64,000 nucleotides of DNA from Dyella sp. C11 (GCF_003121485.1 NZ_QAVX01000021.1:16427-80426), one strand, 5' to 3'. Positions 27,985 through 39,200 are shown, counted from the stretch's first letter. Notes: generated from the sequence alone by a model not told the origin. Translations and numbers: made by a program.

Positions 27985-29424
27985 TCAACCGACGAACACG
28001 CTCTGGCACCAGCCGAACAGCGGGCCCCATGCAATGCCCAGCACCAGCAGTGCCAGCACATTGAGCGACAACACCACGCGCACCGACACGTCCTTCTGGA
28101 GATGCACCTCGGTGCCCTCCACCGGCTTGTCGAAGTACATCACCTTGACCACGCGCAGGTAGTAATACAGGCCGATGATGGCGAACACGGCGCCGACGAT
28201 GGCCAGCCACATGAAGCCGGCGTGGATCGCAGCCTGGAACACCAGCAGCTTGCCGAAGAAGCCGAACAGCGGCGGCACGCCAGCCAGCGAGAACATCACC
28301 AGCATCATCAGGAACGCAGCCCACGGCGCACGCTGGTTGAGGCCCTTGAGATCGTCGATCTCTTCGCATTCGAAACCAGCGCGGGCCAGGGCGAGGATCA
28401 CGCCGAAAGCGGCGGCGCTGGTCAGCGCATAGCTGATCGCATAGAACAGCGCCGAGGCATAACCCTCCGGACCGGCGTTGACCAGGCCGAGCAGCAGGTA
28501 GCCCATGTGCGAGATGGTCGAGTAGGCCAGCAAGCGCTTGAGGTTGCTCTGCACGATGGCGACAAGGTTACCGATGGCCAGCGACAGCACGGCCAGGCAA
28601 GCCAGCATCAGCTGCCAGTGATTGGCCAGGTCGCCAAGGCCGGCATCCAGCAGGCGGTAAGCCATACCGAAGGCGGCGAGCTTGGGCGCGGAACCGATGA
28701 AGATGGTCACGGCCGTCGGCGAACCCTGGTACACGTCCGGGATCCACATGTGGAACGGGGCGGCGCCCAGCTTGAAGCCGATACCCACGATCATGAAGAT
28801 CAGGCCGAACACCAGCAGGTGCGGCATGCCGGTATGCGAGGCCGCCATGTGCAGGTGAGCCAGGTCCAGCGTCGCGGTGGCACCGTAGACCATCGACATG
28901 CCGTACAGCAGCATGCCCGAGGCCAGTGCACCCAGCACGAAGTACTTGATGGCCGCTTCCGACGACAGGCGCGAATCACGGTTCAGTGCGACCAGCGCGT
29001 AGGACGAGAGCGTGAGCAGTTCCAGGCCCAGGTACACCGTGATCAGGTTGCCGGCCGACACCAGCAGCATGATGCCGATCACCGCAAAGATGGTCAGCGT
29101 GTAGAACTCGCCCACGAACAGCTTGCGATCCAGCAGATACGGCTTGGCATAGACGAATACCAGCACCGTGCTCAGCAGCGCGAACACCTTGAGGATCTCA
29201 CTGACGCCATCGCGGATGAACATGCCGTTGAAGGCAGTCACGGGCTGGGACGGCTGGCCGGCGATGACCAGGTAGATGCCAACCAGCAGCACGGCGATGG
29301 AGAGCCAGTGCAGCATCGGGCGCTGCTCGGGCTTCATGAAGGCATCCAACAGCAACAGCAAGCACGCTGCCGCCACCAGATAGAACTCCGGCAACAGGAT
29401 CAGAATGTCATTGAAATTCGGCAT
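27985..29424 (-). CDS. nuoN: NADH-quinone oxidoreductase subunit N
   Basis: One of the three antiporter-like membrane subunits of complex I (with NuoL and NuoM), part of the proton-translocating arm. The 479-aa protein has about 14 predicted transmembrane helices and the conserved lysine/glutamate regions of the Proton_antipo_M family, for example AAIKYFVLGALASGM and AYSTISHMGYLLLG. Last gene of the nuo operon, 12 bp after nuoM. No clear intrinsic terminator lies in the 115 bp before the tRNA gene, where the tRNA promoter sits. Confidence 0.97.
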   Translation of the reverse strand: MPNFNDILILLPEFYLVAAACLLLLLDAFMKPEQRPMLHWLSIAVLLVGIYLVIAGQPSQPVTAFNGMFIRDGVSEILKVFALLSTVLVFVYAKPYLLDRKLFVGEFYTLTIFAVIGIMLLVSAGNLITVYLGLELLTLSSYALVALNRDSRLSSEAAIKYFVLGALASGMLLYGMSMVYGATATLDLAHLHMAASHTGMPHLLVFGLIFMIVGIGFKLGAAPFHMWIPDVYQGSPTAVTIFIGSAPKLAAFGMAYRLLDAGLGDLANHWQLMLACLAVLSLAIGNLVAIVQSNLKRLLAYSTISHMGYLLLGLVNAGPEGYASALFYAISYALTSAAAFGVILALARAGFECEEIDDLKGLNQRAPWAAFLMMLVMFSLAGVPPLFGFFGKLLVFQAAIHAGFMWLAIVGAVFAIIGLYYYLRVVKVMYFDKPVEGTEVHLQKDVSVRVVLSLNVLALLVLGIAWGPLFGWCQSVFVG

Positions 29425-29436
29425 GATCAGTCCTGC

Positions 29437-30945
29437 TTAGATCTTGTGGTTGCCAAGCTGGGTCACCAGCTGCGAGACCGATGCATCCATCAGATGGATC
29501 AGCGGCTGCGGCCAGACGCCCAGGGCCAGCACGGCGGCGGCGAAGGCACCAAGCACAAACCATTCGCGACCGTTGATGTCCTTCATCTCGGCCACGTGCG
29601 GATTGGTGATGTCACCCCACAGCACGCGCTTGACCATGTACAGCGTGTACGCGGCGCCGATGATCAGGGTGAAGGCGGCGAAGAATGCGATCCATGCGTT
29701 GGCCTGGAAGCTGGCCAGGATCACCTGGAATTCGCCGACGAAACCGCTGGTACCCGGCAGGCCGCTGTTGGCCATCGCAAACAGCACGTAGAAGAAACCG
29801 AACCACGGCATCACGTTGATGACGCCGCCGTAGTCCTTGATCTGGCGGGTATGCAGGCGGTCGTACAGCACGCCGATGCACGAGAACATCGCGCCCGACA
29901 CGAAGCCGTGCGAAATCATCTGCACCATCGCGCCCTGCATGCCCAGCTTGGCCGCATCGAGGTTGTTGCTGCCGCGCACCAGCATGAAGGCGATGAAGAT
30001 ACCCAGGGTGACGAAGCCCATGTGCGCCACGGACGAGTACGCCACCAGCTTCTTCATGTCCTCCTGCACCAGCGCGATGTAGCCGATGTAGACCACCGCA
30101 ACCAGGCTCAGGCCGATCACCAGCCAGGCGTAGGCATCGGCCGCATCCGGCACGATCGGCAAGGTGAAGCGCAGGAAGCCGTAGCCACCGATCTTCAGCA
30201 TCACCGCGGCCAGCACCACCGAACCACCGGTTGGCGCTTCCACGTGGGCGTCCGGCAACCAGGTATGCACCGGCACCATCGGCACCTTCACCGCGAAGGC
30301 GATCAGGAAGGCGAAGAACAGCCAGGTCTGTTCCTTCATGGTCAGCGGCAAGGCAGCCAGCGTGGCCAGGTCGAACGAACCCGCCTTCAGGTACAGGTAG
30401 ATCAGGCCCACCAGCATGAAGATGGAGCCGAGGAACGTGTAGATGAAGAACTTCAGCGTGGCATACACGCGACGCGGACCACCCCAGACACCGATGAGGA
30501 TGAACATCGGGATCAGCATGGCCTCGAAGAACACGTAGAACAGCAACGCGTCGGTGGCGCAGAACACGCCGATCATCAGGCCCTCGAGCACCAGCATGGC
30601 AGCCATGTACTGGTGCGGGTTGACCTGGATGACCTCCCAGGCGCCCACGATCACCAGGATGCCCACGAAGGTGGTCAGCAGGATCAGGGCGACGGAGATG
30701 CCGTCCACCGCAAGGTTGTAGTGGACGCCGAGCGAGGCGATCCACACGTGGCTTTCGGCAAGCTGCTTGGCACTGTCACCGGCATTGAACGCCGGCAGCA
30801 TGTAAAGGCTGGCCACGAAAGTGAGGATGGCCACCGCCAGCGCGATCCACCGCGCTGCGTTGGGGCGTCCGGAGCCGGCGAGCAACACCGGGACGGCACC
30901 CACGATGGGAAGCCAGATCAGCAGGCTGAGCAAATGATTGAACAT
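29437..30945 (-). CDS. nuoM: NADH-quinone oxidoreductase subunit M
   Basis: Antiporter-like proton-pumping subunit, 502 aa and about 14 predicted transmembrane helices. Motifs include the conserved glutamate helix (FYVFFEAMLIPMFILIG), lysine helix (FFIYTFLGSIFMLVG) and VAYSSVAHMGFV. The start at 30945 gives MFNHLLSLLIWLP, matching the family; the longer open frame reads through the gap behind nuoL. Gap to nuoL is 13 bp and to nuoN 12 bp. Confidence 0.97.
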   Translation of the reverse strand: MFNHLLSLLIWLPIVGAVPVLLAGSGRPNAARWIALAVAILTFVASLYMLPAFNAGDSAKQLAESHVWIASLGVHYNLAVDGISVALILLTTFVGILVIVGAWEVIQVNPHQYMAAMLVLEGLMIGVFCATDALLFYVFFEAMLIPMFILIGVWGGPRRVYATLKFFIYTFLGSIFMLVGLIYLYLKAGSFDLATLAALPLTMKEQTWLFFAFLIAFAVKVPMVPVHTWLPDAHVEAPTGGSVVLAAVMLKIGGYGFLRFTLPIVPDAADAYAWLVIGLSLVAVVYIGYIALVQEDMKKLVAYSSVAHMGFVTLGIFIAFMLVRGSNNLDAAKLGMQGAMVQMISHGFVSGAMFSCIGVLYDRLHTRQIKDYGGVINVMPWFGFFYVLFAMANSGLPGTSGFVGEFQVILASFQANAWIAFFAAFTLIIGAAYTLYMVKRVLWGDITNPHVAEMKDINGREWFVLGAFAAAVLALGVWPQPLIHLMDASVSQLVTQLGNHKI

Positions 30946-30958
30946 GGAGCAGGTTCCC

Positions 30959-33055
30959 TTATTGCCCGGCCACCAGCCAATACCCGCCAAGCAGCAGGAT
31001 CAGGCCGAGAATCATCGCGAAGGCGTAGTGATAGAGATAACCGGACTGCAGGCGACGCACGCCACCTGCGATGCGTTCCACCAGACCCGCCGAACCGTTG
31101 ACCAGCACGCCGTCGATCACGGCGGCGTCGCCACCCTTCCACAGGGCACGACCCAGGGCCATGCCGCCGCGGGCGAACACCGCGAAGTACACCGTGTCGA
31201 ACCAGTACTTGCGGTCGAGCACGATCCAGATCGGCTTGAGCGCGTTCTTGATGCGACCGGCCAGGGCCGGGTTGAACAGGTAGATGTAGGTCTGGATGAC
31301 GAATGCCGCCAGCACCAGGAAGAACGGCAGCTGGAAGAAGCCATGCAAGGCCATCGCCATCCAGCCATGGAACTCCTTGCCGATCTCGCCCAGCACGTTG
31401 TTCGCTTCGTTGACGTGGATGGCGGAGCCAAACCACTCACCGAACAACATCGGCTGCACGGCCAGCAGGCCCACGATCACCGACGGAATCGCCAGCAGGA
31501 TCAGCGGCAGCGTCACCACCCACGGCGACTCCTTCGGCGCGTGGTGCAGCACGCCCGGCTCGTGATGGCCATGGTCGTCGTCATGCGACGCATCGTGGTG
31601 ATCATCGTGACCGGCATGCGCACTGGCGTGAGCGTGATCGTCGTGGCCGTGACCATGGGCGTGGCCATGATCGTGCACGACGGTGAAGCGCTCCTTGCCG
31701 TGGAACGTCAGGTACATCTGGCGGAAGGTGTACAGCGCGGTGACGAAGGCACCGGCCATCACGCAGAAGTAGGCATAGCTGGCACCGGCGCGATGGGACT
31801 CGCCCACGGCTTCGATGATGGCGTCCTTGGAGTAGAAGCCCGCGAAGAACGGCACGCCGCACAGCGCCAGCGAACCGATCCACATGGTGATCCAGGTGAT
31901 CGGCATGTACTTGCGCAGGCCGCCCATGTAGCGCATGTCCTGCTCATGGTGCATGGCGATGATCACCGAGCCCGCACCGAGGAACAGCAGCGCCTTGAAG
32001 AAGGCATGCGTCATCAGGTGGAACACGGCGCCGGCATAGGCCGACACGCCCAGCGCCACCGTCATGTAGCCCAGCTGCGACAGCGTGGAATACGCGACGA
32101 CGCGCTTGATGTCGTTCTGCACGATGCCGATCAGGCCGGTGAACAGCGCGCCGGTGGCGCCGATGATCATCACGAAGCTGAGCGCGCTCTCCGACAGTTC
32201 GAAGAACGGCGACATGCGCGCGACCATGAAGATGCCGGCGGTCACCATCGTCGCGGCGTGGATCAGTGCCGAGATCGGGGTGGGGCCTTCCATCGAGTCC
32301 GGCAGCCACACGTGCAGCGGCACCTGGGCGGACTTGCCCATCGCGCCGATGAACAGCAGGATGCAGATGACGGTGGCAGCGTCCCAATGCGTGTTCTGGG
32401 TGATCTGCAGCGTCTTGCCCACCAGGGTCGGTGCCGCGGCAAACGCGGTGGCGTAGTCCAGCGTGCCCAGGAAGTACAGCACGCCGGCGATGCCCAGCAG
32501 GAAGCCGAAGTCACCCACGCGGTTGACCAGGAACGCCTTCAGGTTGGCGAAGATCGCCGTGGGGCGCTTGTACCAGAAGCCGATCAGCAGGTACGACACC
32601 AGGCCCACCGCTTCCCAGCCGAAGAACAGCTGCATGAAGTTGTTGCTCATCACGAGCATCAACATCGAGAAGGTGAACAGCGAGATGTAGCTGAAGAAGC
32701 GCTGGTAGCCCGGGTCTTCCGCCATGTAGCCGATGGTGTAGATGTGCACCAGCAGCGACACGAAGGTGACCACCACCATCATCATGGCGGTGAGGCGGTC
32801 GATCATGAAACCGACGTGGGCACTGTAGTTGCCGATGTCGAACCAGGTGTAGATGTTCTGGTTGTAGACCGGTGCGCCGCCCGCCGTGAGCTGGTACAGC
32901 ACGTAGAACGACAGGCCGCAGGCAATCGCCACGCCCAGGATGGTCGCGGTGTGCGCACCAGCCCGGCCGATGAAGCGACCGAGGAAACCCGCCAGCACGC
33001 AGCCGACGAGCGGCGCGAGGGCGATGATCAGCAGGATGGAGGTAGACAATGCCAT
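30959..33055 (-). CDS. nuoL: NADH-quinone oxidoreductase subunit L with His-rich insertion
   Basis: The distal antiporter-like subunit, which carries the long lateral helix coupling complex I. At 698 aa it is longer than E. coli NuoL (613). Core motifs are MLVMSNNFMQLFFGWEAVGL, HVWLPDSMEGPTPISALIHAA and AYSTLSQLGYM. The extra length includes a striking His/Asp-rich stretch at about residues 455-508 (repeats of HDHGHAHGHGHDDH type) in a predicted extramembrane loop before the C-terminal helices. Such runs often bind divalent metals; no role in NuoL is established. The frame is intact across the insertion and flanking homology resumes, so it is not a frameshift artefact. Confidence 0.97.
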   Translation of the reverse strand: MALSTSILLIIALAPLVGCVLAGFLGRFIGRAGAHTATILGVAIACGLSFYVLYQLTAGGAPVYNQNIYTWFDIGNYSAHVGFMIDRLTAMMMVVVTFVSLLVHIYTIGYMAEDPGYQRFFSYISLFTFSMLMLVMSNNFMQLFFGWEAVGLVSYLLIGFWYKRPTAIFANLKAFLVNRVGDFGFLLGIAGVLYFLGTLDYATAFAAAPTLVGKTLQITQNTHWDAATVICILLFIGAMGKSAQVPLHVWLPDSMEGPTPISALIHAATMVTAGIFMVARMSPFFELSESALSFVMIIGATGALFTGLIGIVQNDIKRVVAYSTLSQLGYMTVALGVSAYAGAVFHLMTHAFFKALLFLGAGSVIIAMHHEQDMRYMGGLRKYMPITWITMWIGSLALCGVPFFAGFYSKDAIIEAVGESHRAGASYAYFCVMAGAFVTALYTFRQMYLTFHGKERFTVVHDHGHAHGHGHDDHAHASAHAGHDDHHDASHDDDHGHHEPGVLHHAPKESPWVVTLPLILLAIPSVIVGLLAVQPMLFGEWFGSAIHVNEANNVLGEIGKEFHGWMAMALHGFFQLPFFLVLAAFVIQTYIYLFNPALAGRIKNALKPIWIVLDRKYWFDTVYFAVFARGGMALGRALWKGGDAAVIDGVLVNGSAGLVERIAGGVRRLQSGYLYHYAFAMILGLILLLGGYWLVAGQ

Positions 33056-33059
33056 CGGG

Positions 33060-33365
33060 TCAGCCCTTCATGCTGTCGATTTCGGCGACGTTGATGGTGC
33101 TGCGGTTGCGGAACAGCAGGACCAGGATCGCCAGGCCGATGGCGGTTTCCGCCGCAGCCACGGTGAGAATGAAGAACACGAACACCTGCCCTGCCACGTC
33201 GCCCAGGAAACGGGAGAACGCGACGAAGTTGATGTTCACCGCCAGCAGCATCAGCTCGATCGACATCAGCAACACGATGACGTTCTTGCGATTGATGAAG
33301 AGACTGGCCAGCGCGATGCAGAACAGCACGGCGCCCAGCACGATGAAGTGCGAAAGCGTGATCAT
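33060..33365 (-). CDS. nuoK: NADH-quinone oxidoreductase subunit K
   Basis: Small MrpC-like membrane subunit of 101 aa with three predicted helices and the two conserved intramembrane glutamates, in [13 protein letters not shown] and [12 protein letters not shown]. It overlaps nuoJ by four bases at its start (ATGA) and lies 4 bp before nuoL, indicating tight coupling. Confidence 0.96.
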   Translation of the reverse strand: MITLSHFIVLGAVLFCIALASLFINRKNVIVLLMSIELMLLAVNINFVAFSRFLGDVAGQVFVFFILTVAAAETAIGLAILVLLFRNRSTINVAEIDSMKG

Positions 33366-34015
33366 GGGGTGGTCTCCTTGCCCGGTGCCGGCTGCGGTGC
33401 GGCGGGAACTTCCGCCGCCATCTTCACCACGCGGACGCGGTCACGTGCATTGACGCGAACCTGCTGCGAAGCCTGTTGGTGACGCACGCCACCACGATGA
33501 CGCAGGGTCAGCACCACGGCCGCCACAACGCCAACCGTCAGGATCAGCGCGGCGATTTCAAACGGCAACAGGAACTGGGTGTAGAGCGCGGTACCGAGCC
33601 ACGCCGTGTTGGACATGCCGGCAGCGGTGGCTGGGTTCACACCCATCGTGGCCTCGTGCATGGTGCGCACGCCGATCAGGGCGAGCATTTCGCCCAGCAT
33701 GACCAGGGCCACCACGATGCCCACCGGCAGGTACTTGATGAAACCTTCCCGCACCTGCTCCTGCTTGATGTCCAGCATCATCACCACGAACAGGAACAGC
33801 ACCATCACCGCACCGACGTAGACCACGATGAGTGCAATGGCGAGGAATTCGGCTTCGGCCAGCAACCAGATGCAGGCCGTGCTGAAGAACGTGAGCACCA
33901 GCGACAACACGGCGTGCACCGAGTTGCGCAGCGTGATCACGCCCAGTGCGGCCACGACCGTGACCGCCGCGAAGGCGTAGAAGCAAACGAGTTGGAACAT
34001 GTTCGAATCAATCAT
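33362..34015 (-). CDS. nuoJ: NADH-quinone oxidoreductase subunit J
   Basis: Membrane subunit of 217 aa with five predicted helices; the conserved [20 protein letters not shown] helix near residue 62 holds the pi-bulge region of the family. The C-terminal tail (about 170-217) is hydrophilic and Ala/Pro-rich, ending PAPGKETTP. It lies 12 bp after nuoI and overlaps nuoK by four bases. Confidence 0.95.
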   Translation of the reverse strand: MIDSNMFQLVCFYAFAAVTVVAALGVITLRNSVHAVLSLVLTFFSTACIWLLAEAEFLAIALIVVYVGAVMVLFLFVVMMLDIKQEQVREGFIKYLPVGIVVALVMLGEMLALIGVRTMHEATMGVNPATAAGMSNTAWLGTALYTQFLLPFEIAALILTVGVVAAVVLTLRHRGGVRHQQASQQVRVNARDRVRVVKMAAEVPAAPQPAPGKETTP

Positions 34016-34027
34016 GATGTCCCGTCC

Positions 34028-34519
34028 TCAACGATACGCGGCGTCTTGAGCGCGGGCAGCCGCGATGTCCTGCTCGAAGCGGTCGCCAATGGCGAGCAGC
34101 TGCGGCTTGGTCACCACGTTCTCGCCACGCTGCTCGAAGTGGTACTCATGGATGTGCGTCTCGACGATCGAGTCCACCGGGCAGCTCTCTTCGCAGAAGC
34201 CGCAGAAGATGCACTTGAACAGGTCGATGTCGTAACGCGTGGTGCGACGCTGGCCATCGCTCTCGCGCGGAGCCGAGTCGATGGTGATCGCCAGCGCCGG
34301 GCACACTGCCTCGCACAGCTTGCATGCAATGCAACGCTCTTCGCCGTTGGCGTAGCGACGCAGCGCGTGCAGGCCGCGGAAGCGGTTGGACTTGGGGATG
34401 TGCTCCATCGGATAGCGCATCGTGTACTTGGGACTGAACATGTAACGCATGGTCAGGCCCAAGCCCTTGAATAGCTCGATGAGCAGCAGGCTTTTGAAAT
34501 AGTGAGTTACGCGGGACAT
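34028..34519 (-). CDS. nuoI: NADH-quinone oxidoreductase subunit I (2x[4Fe-4S])
   Basis: Peripheral-arm ferredoxin-like subunit, 163 aa, carrying clusters N6a and N6b that relay electrons towards NuoB. Two CxxCxxCxxxCP motifs are visible: [12 protein letters not shown] and [12 protein letters not shown]. The N-terminal amphipathic helix ([26 protein letters not shown]) docks on the membrane. It lies 7 bp after nuoH. Confidence 0.97.
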   Translation of the reverse strand: MSRVTHYFKSLLLIELFKGLGLTMRYMFSPKYTMRYPMEHIPKSNRFRGLHALRRYANGEERCIACKLCEAVCPALAITIDSAPRESDGQRRTTRYDIDLFKCIFCGFCEESCPVDSIVETHIHEYHFEQRGENVVTKPQLLAIGDRFEQDIAAARAQDAAYR

Positions 34520-34526
34520 GTTTTCT

Positions 34527-35555
34527 TTAGCCTCCCGTGCCGACAGTGACCCAGCCGAAATACTTCATGCAGCCGGCGACGAGGACCCAGGCAATAGCGA
34601 TGGGGATGAAGACCTTCCAGCCCAGACGCATGATCTGGTCGTAGCGGTAGCGCGGGAAGCTGGCGCGGAACCACAGGAAGAAGAAGGCGAAGATGAACAC
34701 CTTGACGAAGAGCCACAGGATGCTCGGCTGGCCGATAAAGCCCCAGGAAGCCGGGAAGATCGACAGCCAGCCACCGCAGAACAGGATCGCGGCCAGGAAG
34801 CTGACCAGGATCATGTTGGCGTATTCGGCCAGGAAGAACAGCGCGAAGGCCGAACCCGAATATTCCACGTGGAAACCGGCGACGATTTCCGACTCACCTT
34901 CTGCCACGTCGAACGGAGCGCGGTTGGTTTCGGCCACGCCCGAGATGAAGTAGATGATGAAGACCGGCAGCAGCGGCCACATGAACCAATCGAAGATGCC
35001 CTTGCTGCCCGCCTGCGCATGCACGATGTCGGTCAGGTTGAGCGAACCCGCCAGCACCAGCACGCAGACCAGGCACAGGCCCATGGCCAGTTCGTAGGAG
35101 ATCACCTGCGCCGCCGAACGCATGGCACCCAGCAACGCGTAGCGCGAGTTGGACGCCCAGCCGGCGAGGATGATGCCGTACACACCCAGCGAGGTCATCG
35201 CCAGCAGGTACAACAGACCGGCGTTGACGTTGGCCAGCACCAGCTTGTCGTTGAACGGAATCACCGCCCACGCCGCCAGCGCCGGAACCAGGGCGATCAA
35301 CGGCGCCAGGTAGTACAGCACCTTGTTCGCGCTGGTCGGAAGAATCACTTCCTTCAGCAGCAATTTCGTGACGTCTGCGAAGGCCTGGAGCAAGCCGAAG
35401 GGACCGACCTTGTTGGGTCCCATGCGCACGTGCATCCAGCCGAGCACCTTGCGTTCCCACCACACGTACAAGGCCACCGTGATGACCAACGGCAAGACGA
35501 TGCACAGGATGTAGATGATCGGTAGGCCGAGCTGATTGATGAGCTGATCGACCAT
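34527..35555 (-). CDS. nuoH: NADH-quinone oxidoreductase subunit H
   Basis: Membrane subunit of 342 aa with eight predicted helices, forming the quinone tunnel with NuoB and NuoD. Conserved motifs are [14 protein letters not shown] near the N-terminus, [22 protein letters not shown] with the charged quinone-cavity residues, and [15 protein letters not shown]. It follows nuoG by 4 bp. Confidence 0.97.
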   Translation of the reverse strand: MVDQLINQLGLPIIYILCIVLPLVITVALYVWWERKVLGWMHVRMGPNKVGPFGLLQAFADVTKLLLKEVILPTSANKVLYYLAPLIALVPALAAWAVIPFNDKLVLANVNAGLLYLLAMTSLGVYGIILAGWASNSRYALLGAMRSAAQVISYELAMGLCLVCVLVLAGSLNLTDIVHAQAGSKGIFDWFMWPLLPVFIIYFISGVAETNRAPFDVAEGESEIVAGFHVEYSGSAFALFFLAEYANMILVSFLAAILFCGGWLSIFPASWGFIGQPSILWLFVKVFIFAFFFLWFRASFPRYRYDQIMRLGWKVFIPIAIAWVLVAGCMKYFGWVTVGTGG

Positions 35556-35559
35556 GTGC

Positions 35560-37881
35560 TTACGCCTTGCTCAGGGTGAGGACTGCGCCGTAAGGCGGCA
35601 GCGAGACAGTGTCTTCGTGGGCGGCTTCGATCCACGCCGCGCCATCGGGCACGGTCACATCGATCACCAGCGGCAACACGGCATCGGCCACGCGCACCGC
35701 ACTGCCCTGCTCCAGGCCCAGTCGCTTGGCTTCATCTGCGTTGACGCGAACGGCCGGCGCCCGATTGAGCGGGTGCTTGCTGAGCGCGGTGGCGCGACGG
35801 AGCACGGCGTCCGTGCGATAGATCGGCCAGGTGGCCAGGCGGCTGACACCACCCGTAGCCGGACGCGAAGCCAGTTCGGCACGGGCCTGGTGGCCACGTT
35901 CCGTAATGCCTTCACGCAGGCCGGCGAGATCGTCGAACTCGAAGCCGGCGACATTCATCACGCCACCCAGTGCACGCAGCACCTTCCAGCCCGGACGGGA
36001 CTCACCCGGTGCCTTGGCACCGGCGACGACGCTCTGCGAGAGACCGTCGACGTTGACCAGCGTGCCATCGATTTCCGGCAGCAGGCCAATCGGCAGAATT
36101 ACATCGGCCACTTCGCGAAGCGCGTCGCTGGCATAGGCCGAGAAAGCGACGACCTTCTGCGCGCCCTTGAGCGCCTTGGCGAAGGCACCGCCATCGGCCA
36201 CGTCCTGAGCTTCCACGCCGTACAGCACGTAGGCCTTGCGCGGCTGCGCCAGCATGGCCTGCGCGTCGAGGCCACCGTTGCCCGGCAGCACGCCGACACG
36301 GCCCAGGCCGACGGCATTCGCACCGACCGGCAGTTCGTTGTAACCCGCACCCGTGGCCTGCGCGATGAACTGCGCCACGGCGCGCAGCCAGGAGGCCTGC
36401 GGATGCGTCACGGCGGCTTCGCCGAGAATGACCACGGCGCTGCCGCTCTTGAGATCGGCGATGGCGTCCTTGTCACCCTGGTCGCACGAGGCGCCATGAA
36501 TGGCATCGGCCAGCGCGGCAGGCGCGGTGGCACCGGCATCGACCACGCCCTTGGCCAGCGACAGCAGCGCATCGACCAGCGCATGCGGCGCCACGATGGC
36601 TTCGCCGGCCAGGCGGTAGTTGAAGTTGAAGCTCGCCGGATTGACGGCGTAAACCTTGGCGCCCTTCTTCACCGCCTGATGGATGCGGTGATTGAGCAGC
36701 GGCATTTCGTGGCGCAGATCCGAGCCGACCAGCAGCGCGGCCTTGACCTTGTCCAGCTCTGCCACCGGCTTGCCGAACGGCTGCGCGACGGCGTTGTCGG
36801 CGAAGTCCAGCTGACGCACGCGATGGTCGACATGGGCGCTGCCCAGGCCGCGCGCCAGACGCACCAGCAGGTCGCCTTCTTCATTGGTGGTGGCCGGATG
36901 CACCAGCACGCCCAGGTCACTGCCCGGCACGGCCTTCAGCGCTTCGGCGGTGGCACCCAGTGCGTCGTCCCACGTGGTGGTGACCCACTGGCCATTGCGC
37001 TTGACCTGCGGCGCATTCACGCGATCAGCGGCGTACAGGCCCTGGTGGCTGTAACGGTCGCGGTCGGAGAGCCAGCACTCGTTGATCGATTCGTTGTCGC
37101 GCGGCACCGTGCGCAGCACCTCACCGCGGCGCGTATGCAGCCACAGGTTGGAGCCCAGCGCATCGTGATAAGCGACGGACGGCTTGGCGATCAGTTCCCA
37201 GGCGCGTGCCTGGTACTGGAACGGCTTGTTGGTCAGCGCGCCCACCGGACAGACGTCGATGATGTTGCCCGACAGTTCCGTCTCGATGGTCTTGCCGATG
37301 TACGTACCGATCTGCAGGTTGTCACCGCGGCTCATGCCGCCCAGCTCGTAGGTGCCGGCGATTTCGCTGGTGAAGCGCACGCAGCGCGTGCACTGGATGC
37401 AGCGCGTCATCTCGGTGGCGACCAGCGGGCCGAGGTTTTCGTCGGCGATGGTGCGCTTGCGTTCGGTGTAGCGCGACACGCTGCGGCCGTAGCCCAGCGC
37501 GACGTCCTGCAGTTCGCACTCGCCGCCCTGATCGCAGATCGGGCAATCCAGCGGGTGGTTGATCAGCAGGAATTCCATCACGTCCTTCTGATACTTCAGA
37601 GCGACGTCGGTACGGGTCTTCACCTTCATGCCTTCGGCCACGGGCGTGGCGCACGCCGGCTGCGGCTTGGGCATGGGCTTGCCGCCCATTTCCACTTCCA
37701 CCAGGCACATGCGGCAGTTGGCGGCGATGGGAAGCTTGCGGTGATAGCAGAAACGCGGGATGGCGATGCCGATGGCATCAGCCGCCTCGATGATCATGGC
37801 GCCCTTGCGAATCTGCGTGGGCTTGCCATCGACCTCGATGTTCACGAGGTCAAGGTTCGGTGCTGCGGGCTGCGCACTCAT
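35560..37881 (-). CDS. nuoG: NADH-quinone oxidoreductase subunit G
   Basis: Largest peripheral subunit, 773 aa. The N-terminal [2Fe-2S] ferredoxin domain has its cysteines in [15 protein letters not shown] and PACATPV; next come the His/Cys N5 and Cys N4 sites in [14 protein letters not shown] and [10 protein letters not shown], then CPVGAL. A molybdopterin-oxidoreductase-like domain follows. The extra N7 CxxCxxxC motif of E. coli NuoG is not present at the equivalent place (the run after residue 225 reads [17 protein letters not shown]), so this enzyme lacks N7. The start overlaps the nuoF stop by four bases. Confidence 0.97.
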   Translation of the reverse strand: MSAQPAAPNLDLVNIEVDGKPTQIRKGAMIIEAADAIGIAIPRFCYHRKLPIAANCRMCLVEVEMGGKPMPKPQPACATPVAEGMKVKTRTDVALKYQKDVMEFLLINHPLDCPICDQGGECELQDVALGYGRSVSRYTERKRTIADENLGPLVATEMTRCIQCTRCVRFTSEIAGTYELGGMSRGDNLQIGTYIGKTIETELSGNIIDVCPVGALTNKPFQYQARAWELIAKPSVAYHDALGSNLWLHTRRGEVLRTVPRDNESINECWLSDRDRYSHQGLYAADRVNAPQVKRNGQWVTTTWDDALGATAEALKAVPGSDLGVLVHPATTNEEGDLLVRLARGLGSAHVDHRVRQLDFADNAVAQPFGKPVAELDKVKAALLVGSDLRHEMPLLNHRIHQAVKKGAKVYAVNPASFNFNYRLAGEAIVAPHALVDALLSLAKGVVDAGATAPAALADAIHGASCDQGDKDAIADLKSGSAVVILGEAAVTHPQASWLRAVAQFIAQATGAGYNELPVGANAVGLGRVGVLPGNGGLDAQAMLAQPRKAYVLYGVEAQDVADGGAFAKALKGAQKVVAFSAYASDALREVADVILPIGLLPEIDGTLVNVDGLSQSVVAGAKAPGESRPGWKVLRALGGVMNVAGFEFDDLAGLREGITERGHQARAELASRPATGGVSRLATWPIYRTDAVLRRATALSKHPLNRAPAVRVNADEAKRLGLEQGSAVRVADAVLPLVIDVTVPDGAAWIEAAHEDTVSLPPYGAVLTLSKA

Positions 37882-39188
37882 GCGGCGGCTCCAAGCTTGT
37901 CGTCGACGATGGAGCGACCGTTGACGATGTAGTACTCAAATTCATCCCAGAACTGGCGCAGGAAGCCCTGCACCGGCCACGCCGCGGCTTCGCCGAACGC
38001 GCAGATGGTGTGGCCTTCGATCTGGCCGGCAATGGCCTTCAGACGATGCAGGTCGTCCATGGTGCCCTTGCCTTCCACGATGCGATCCAGCACGCGGTGC
38101 ATCCAGCCGGTGCCTTCGCGGCACGGCGTGCACTGGCCGCAGCTTTCCTTGTGGAAGAACTGCGAGATGCGGCGGGTGAAGCGGACCGTGCAGACGGTGT
38201 CGTCCAGCACCACGATGGCGCCCGAACCCAGACCCGTCTTGAGGTCACGCAGGGTGTCGTAGTCGAACGGCAGGCCCTTCAACTGCTCGGCGCGCAGCAC
38301 CGGCATGGACACGCCGCCCGGCACCGCACCCTTCAGCGTGCGACCCGGACGCAGGCCACCGGCCATTTCCAGCAGTTCGTCGAACGTGGTACCGAGCGGC
38401 ACTTCGAAGTTGCCGCCCTTCTGCACGCAACCGGACACCGAGAAGATCTTCGGGCCACCGTTCTTGGTCTTGCTCTGCGCCAGGAACCAGTCGGCACCCT
38501 TGCGCAGGATGGCCGGCACCGAAGCGTAGGTCTCGGTGTTGTTGATGGTGCTGGGCTTGCCGTACAGGCCGAAGTTCGCCGGGAACGGCGGCTTGAAGCG
38601 CGGCTGGCCCTTCTTGCCTTCCAGCGATTCCATCAGCGCAGTTTCTTCGCCGCAGATGTAAGCGCCAGCGCCAAGCGCGCCATAGATGTCGACGTTGATG
38701 CCGGTGCCCTGGATGTCCTTGCCCAGCAGACCTGCGGCATAGGCTTCCTTCAGCGCCTCTTCGAAATGCTCGAAGGGCTCGTGATGGAATTCGCCACGCA
38801 GGTAGTTGTAGGCCACGGTGGAACCCGTGCAATAGCACGCGATGGCCATGCCTTCGATCACCGCATGCGGGTTGAAGCGCAGGATGTCGCGGTCTTTGCA
38901 GGTGCCCGGCTCCGACTCGTCGGAGTTGCAGAGGATGTACTTCTGCATGTCGCCCTTGGGCATGAAGGACCACTTCAAGCCCGTCGGGAAGCCCGCGCCG
39001 CCACGGCCGCGCAGGTTGCTCTTCTTGATCTCTTCGATCAGAGCGTTCGGATCGGGCTTTTCGGCGAGGATTTTCTTCCACGCCTCATAGCCACCCACCT
39101 GGGTGTAGCTGTCCATCGCCCACGGCTTGTCGAAATGCAGCGTGGTGTAGACGACCTGATGTTCTTGCGGTGCCGGACCGTATGCCAT
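37878..39188 (-). CDS. nuoF: NADH-quinone oxidoreductase subunit F (NADH/FMN-binding)
   Basis: NADH entry subunit, 436 aa, holding FMN and cluster N3. The FMN/NADH glycine-rich motif is [13 protein letters not shown], a second signature is [13 protein letters not shown], and the N3 cysteines are in [12 protein letters not shown] plus HTICAFGEA. It lies 12 bp after nuoE and overlaps nuoG. Together with NuoE and NuoG it forms the dehydrogenase module. Confidence 0.98.
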   Translation of the reverse strand: MAYGPAPQEHQVVYTTLHFDKPWAMDSYTQVGGYEAWKKILAEKPDPNALIEEIKKSNLRGRGGAGFPTGLKWSFMPKGDMQKYILCNSDESEPGTCKDRDILRFNPHAVIEGMAIACYCTGSTVAYNYLRGEFHHEPFEHFEEALKEAYAAGLLGKDIQGTGINVDIYGALGAGAYICGEETALMESLEGKKGQPRFKPPFPANFGLYGKPSTINNTETYASVPAILRKGADWFLAQSKTKNGGPKIFSVSGCVQKGGNFEVPLGTTFDELLEMAGGLRPGRTLKGAVPGGVSMPVLRAEQLKGLPFDYDTLRDLKTGLGSGAIVVLDDTVCTVRFTRRISQFFHKESCGQCTPCREGTGWMHRVLDRIVEGKGTMDDLHRLKAIAGQIEGHTICAFGEAAAWPVQGFLRQFWDEFEYYIVNGRSIVDDKLGAAA

Positions 39189-39200
39189 GGCGCCCTGCCC

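Noticed and set aside
31552..31680. The repetitive histidine stretch in nuoL as a frameshift or assembly error
   Set aside because: The nuoL frame is continuous on both sides and conserved NuoL sequence resumes after it, so it is an in-frame insertion; it is reported as a finding instead.
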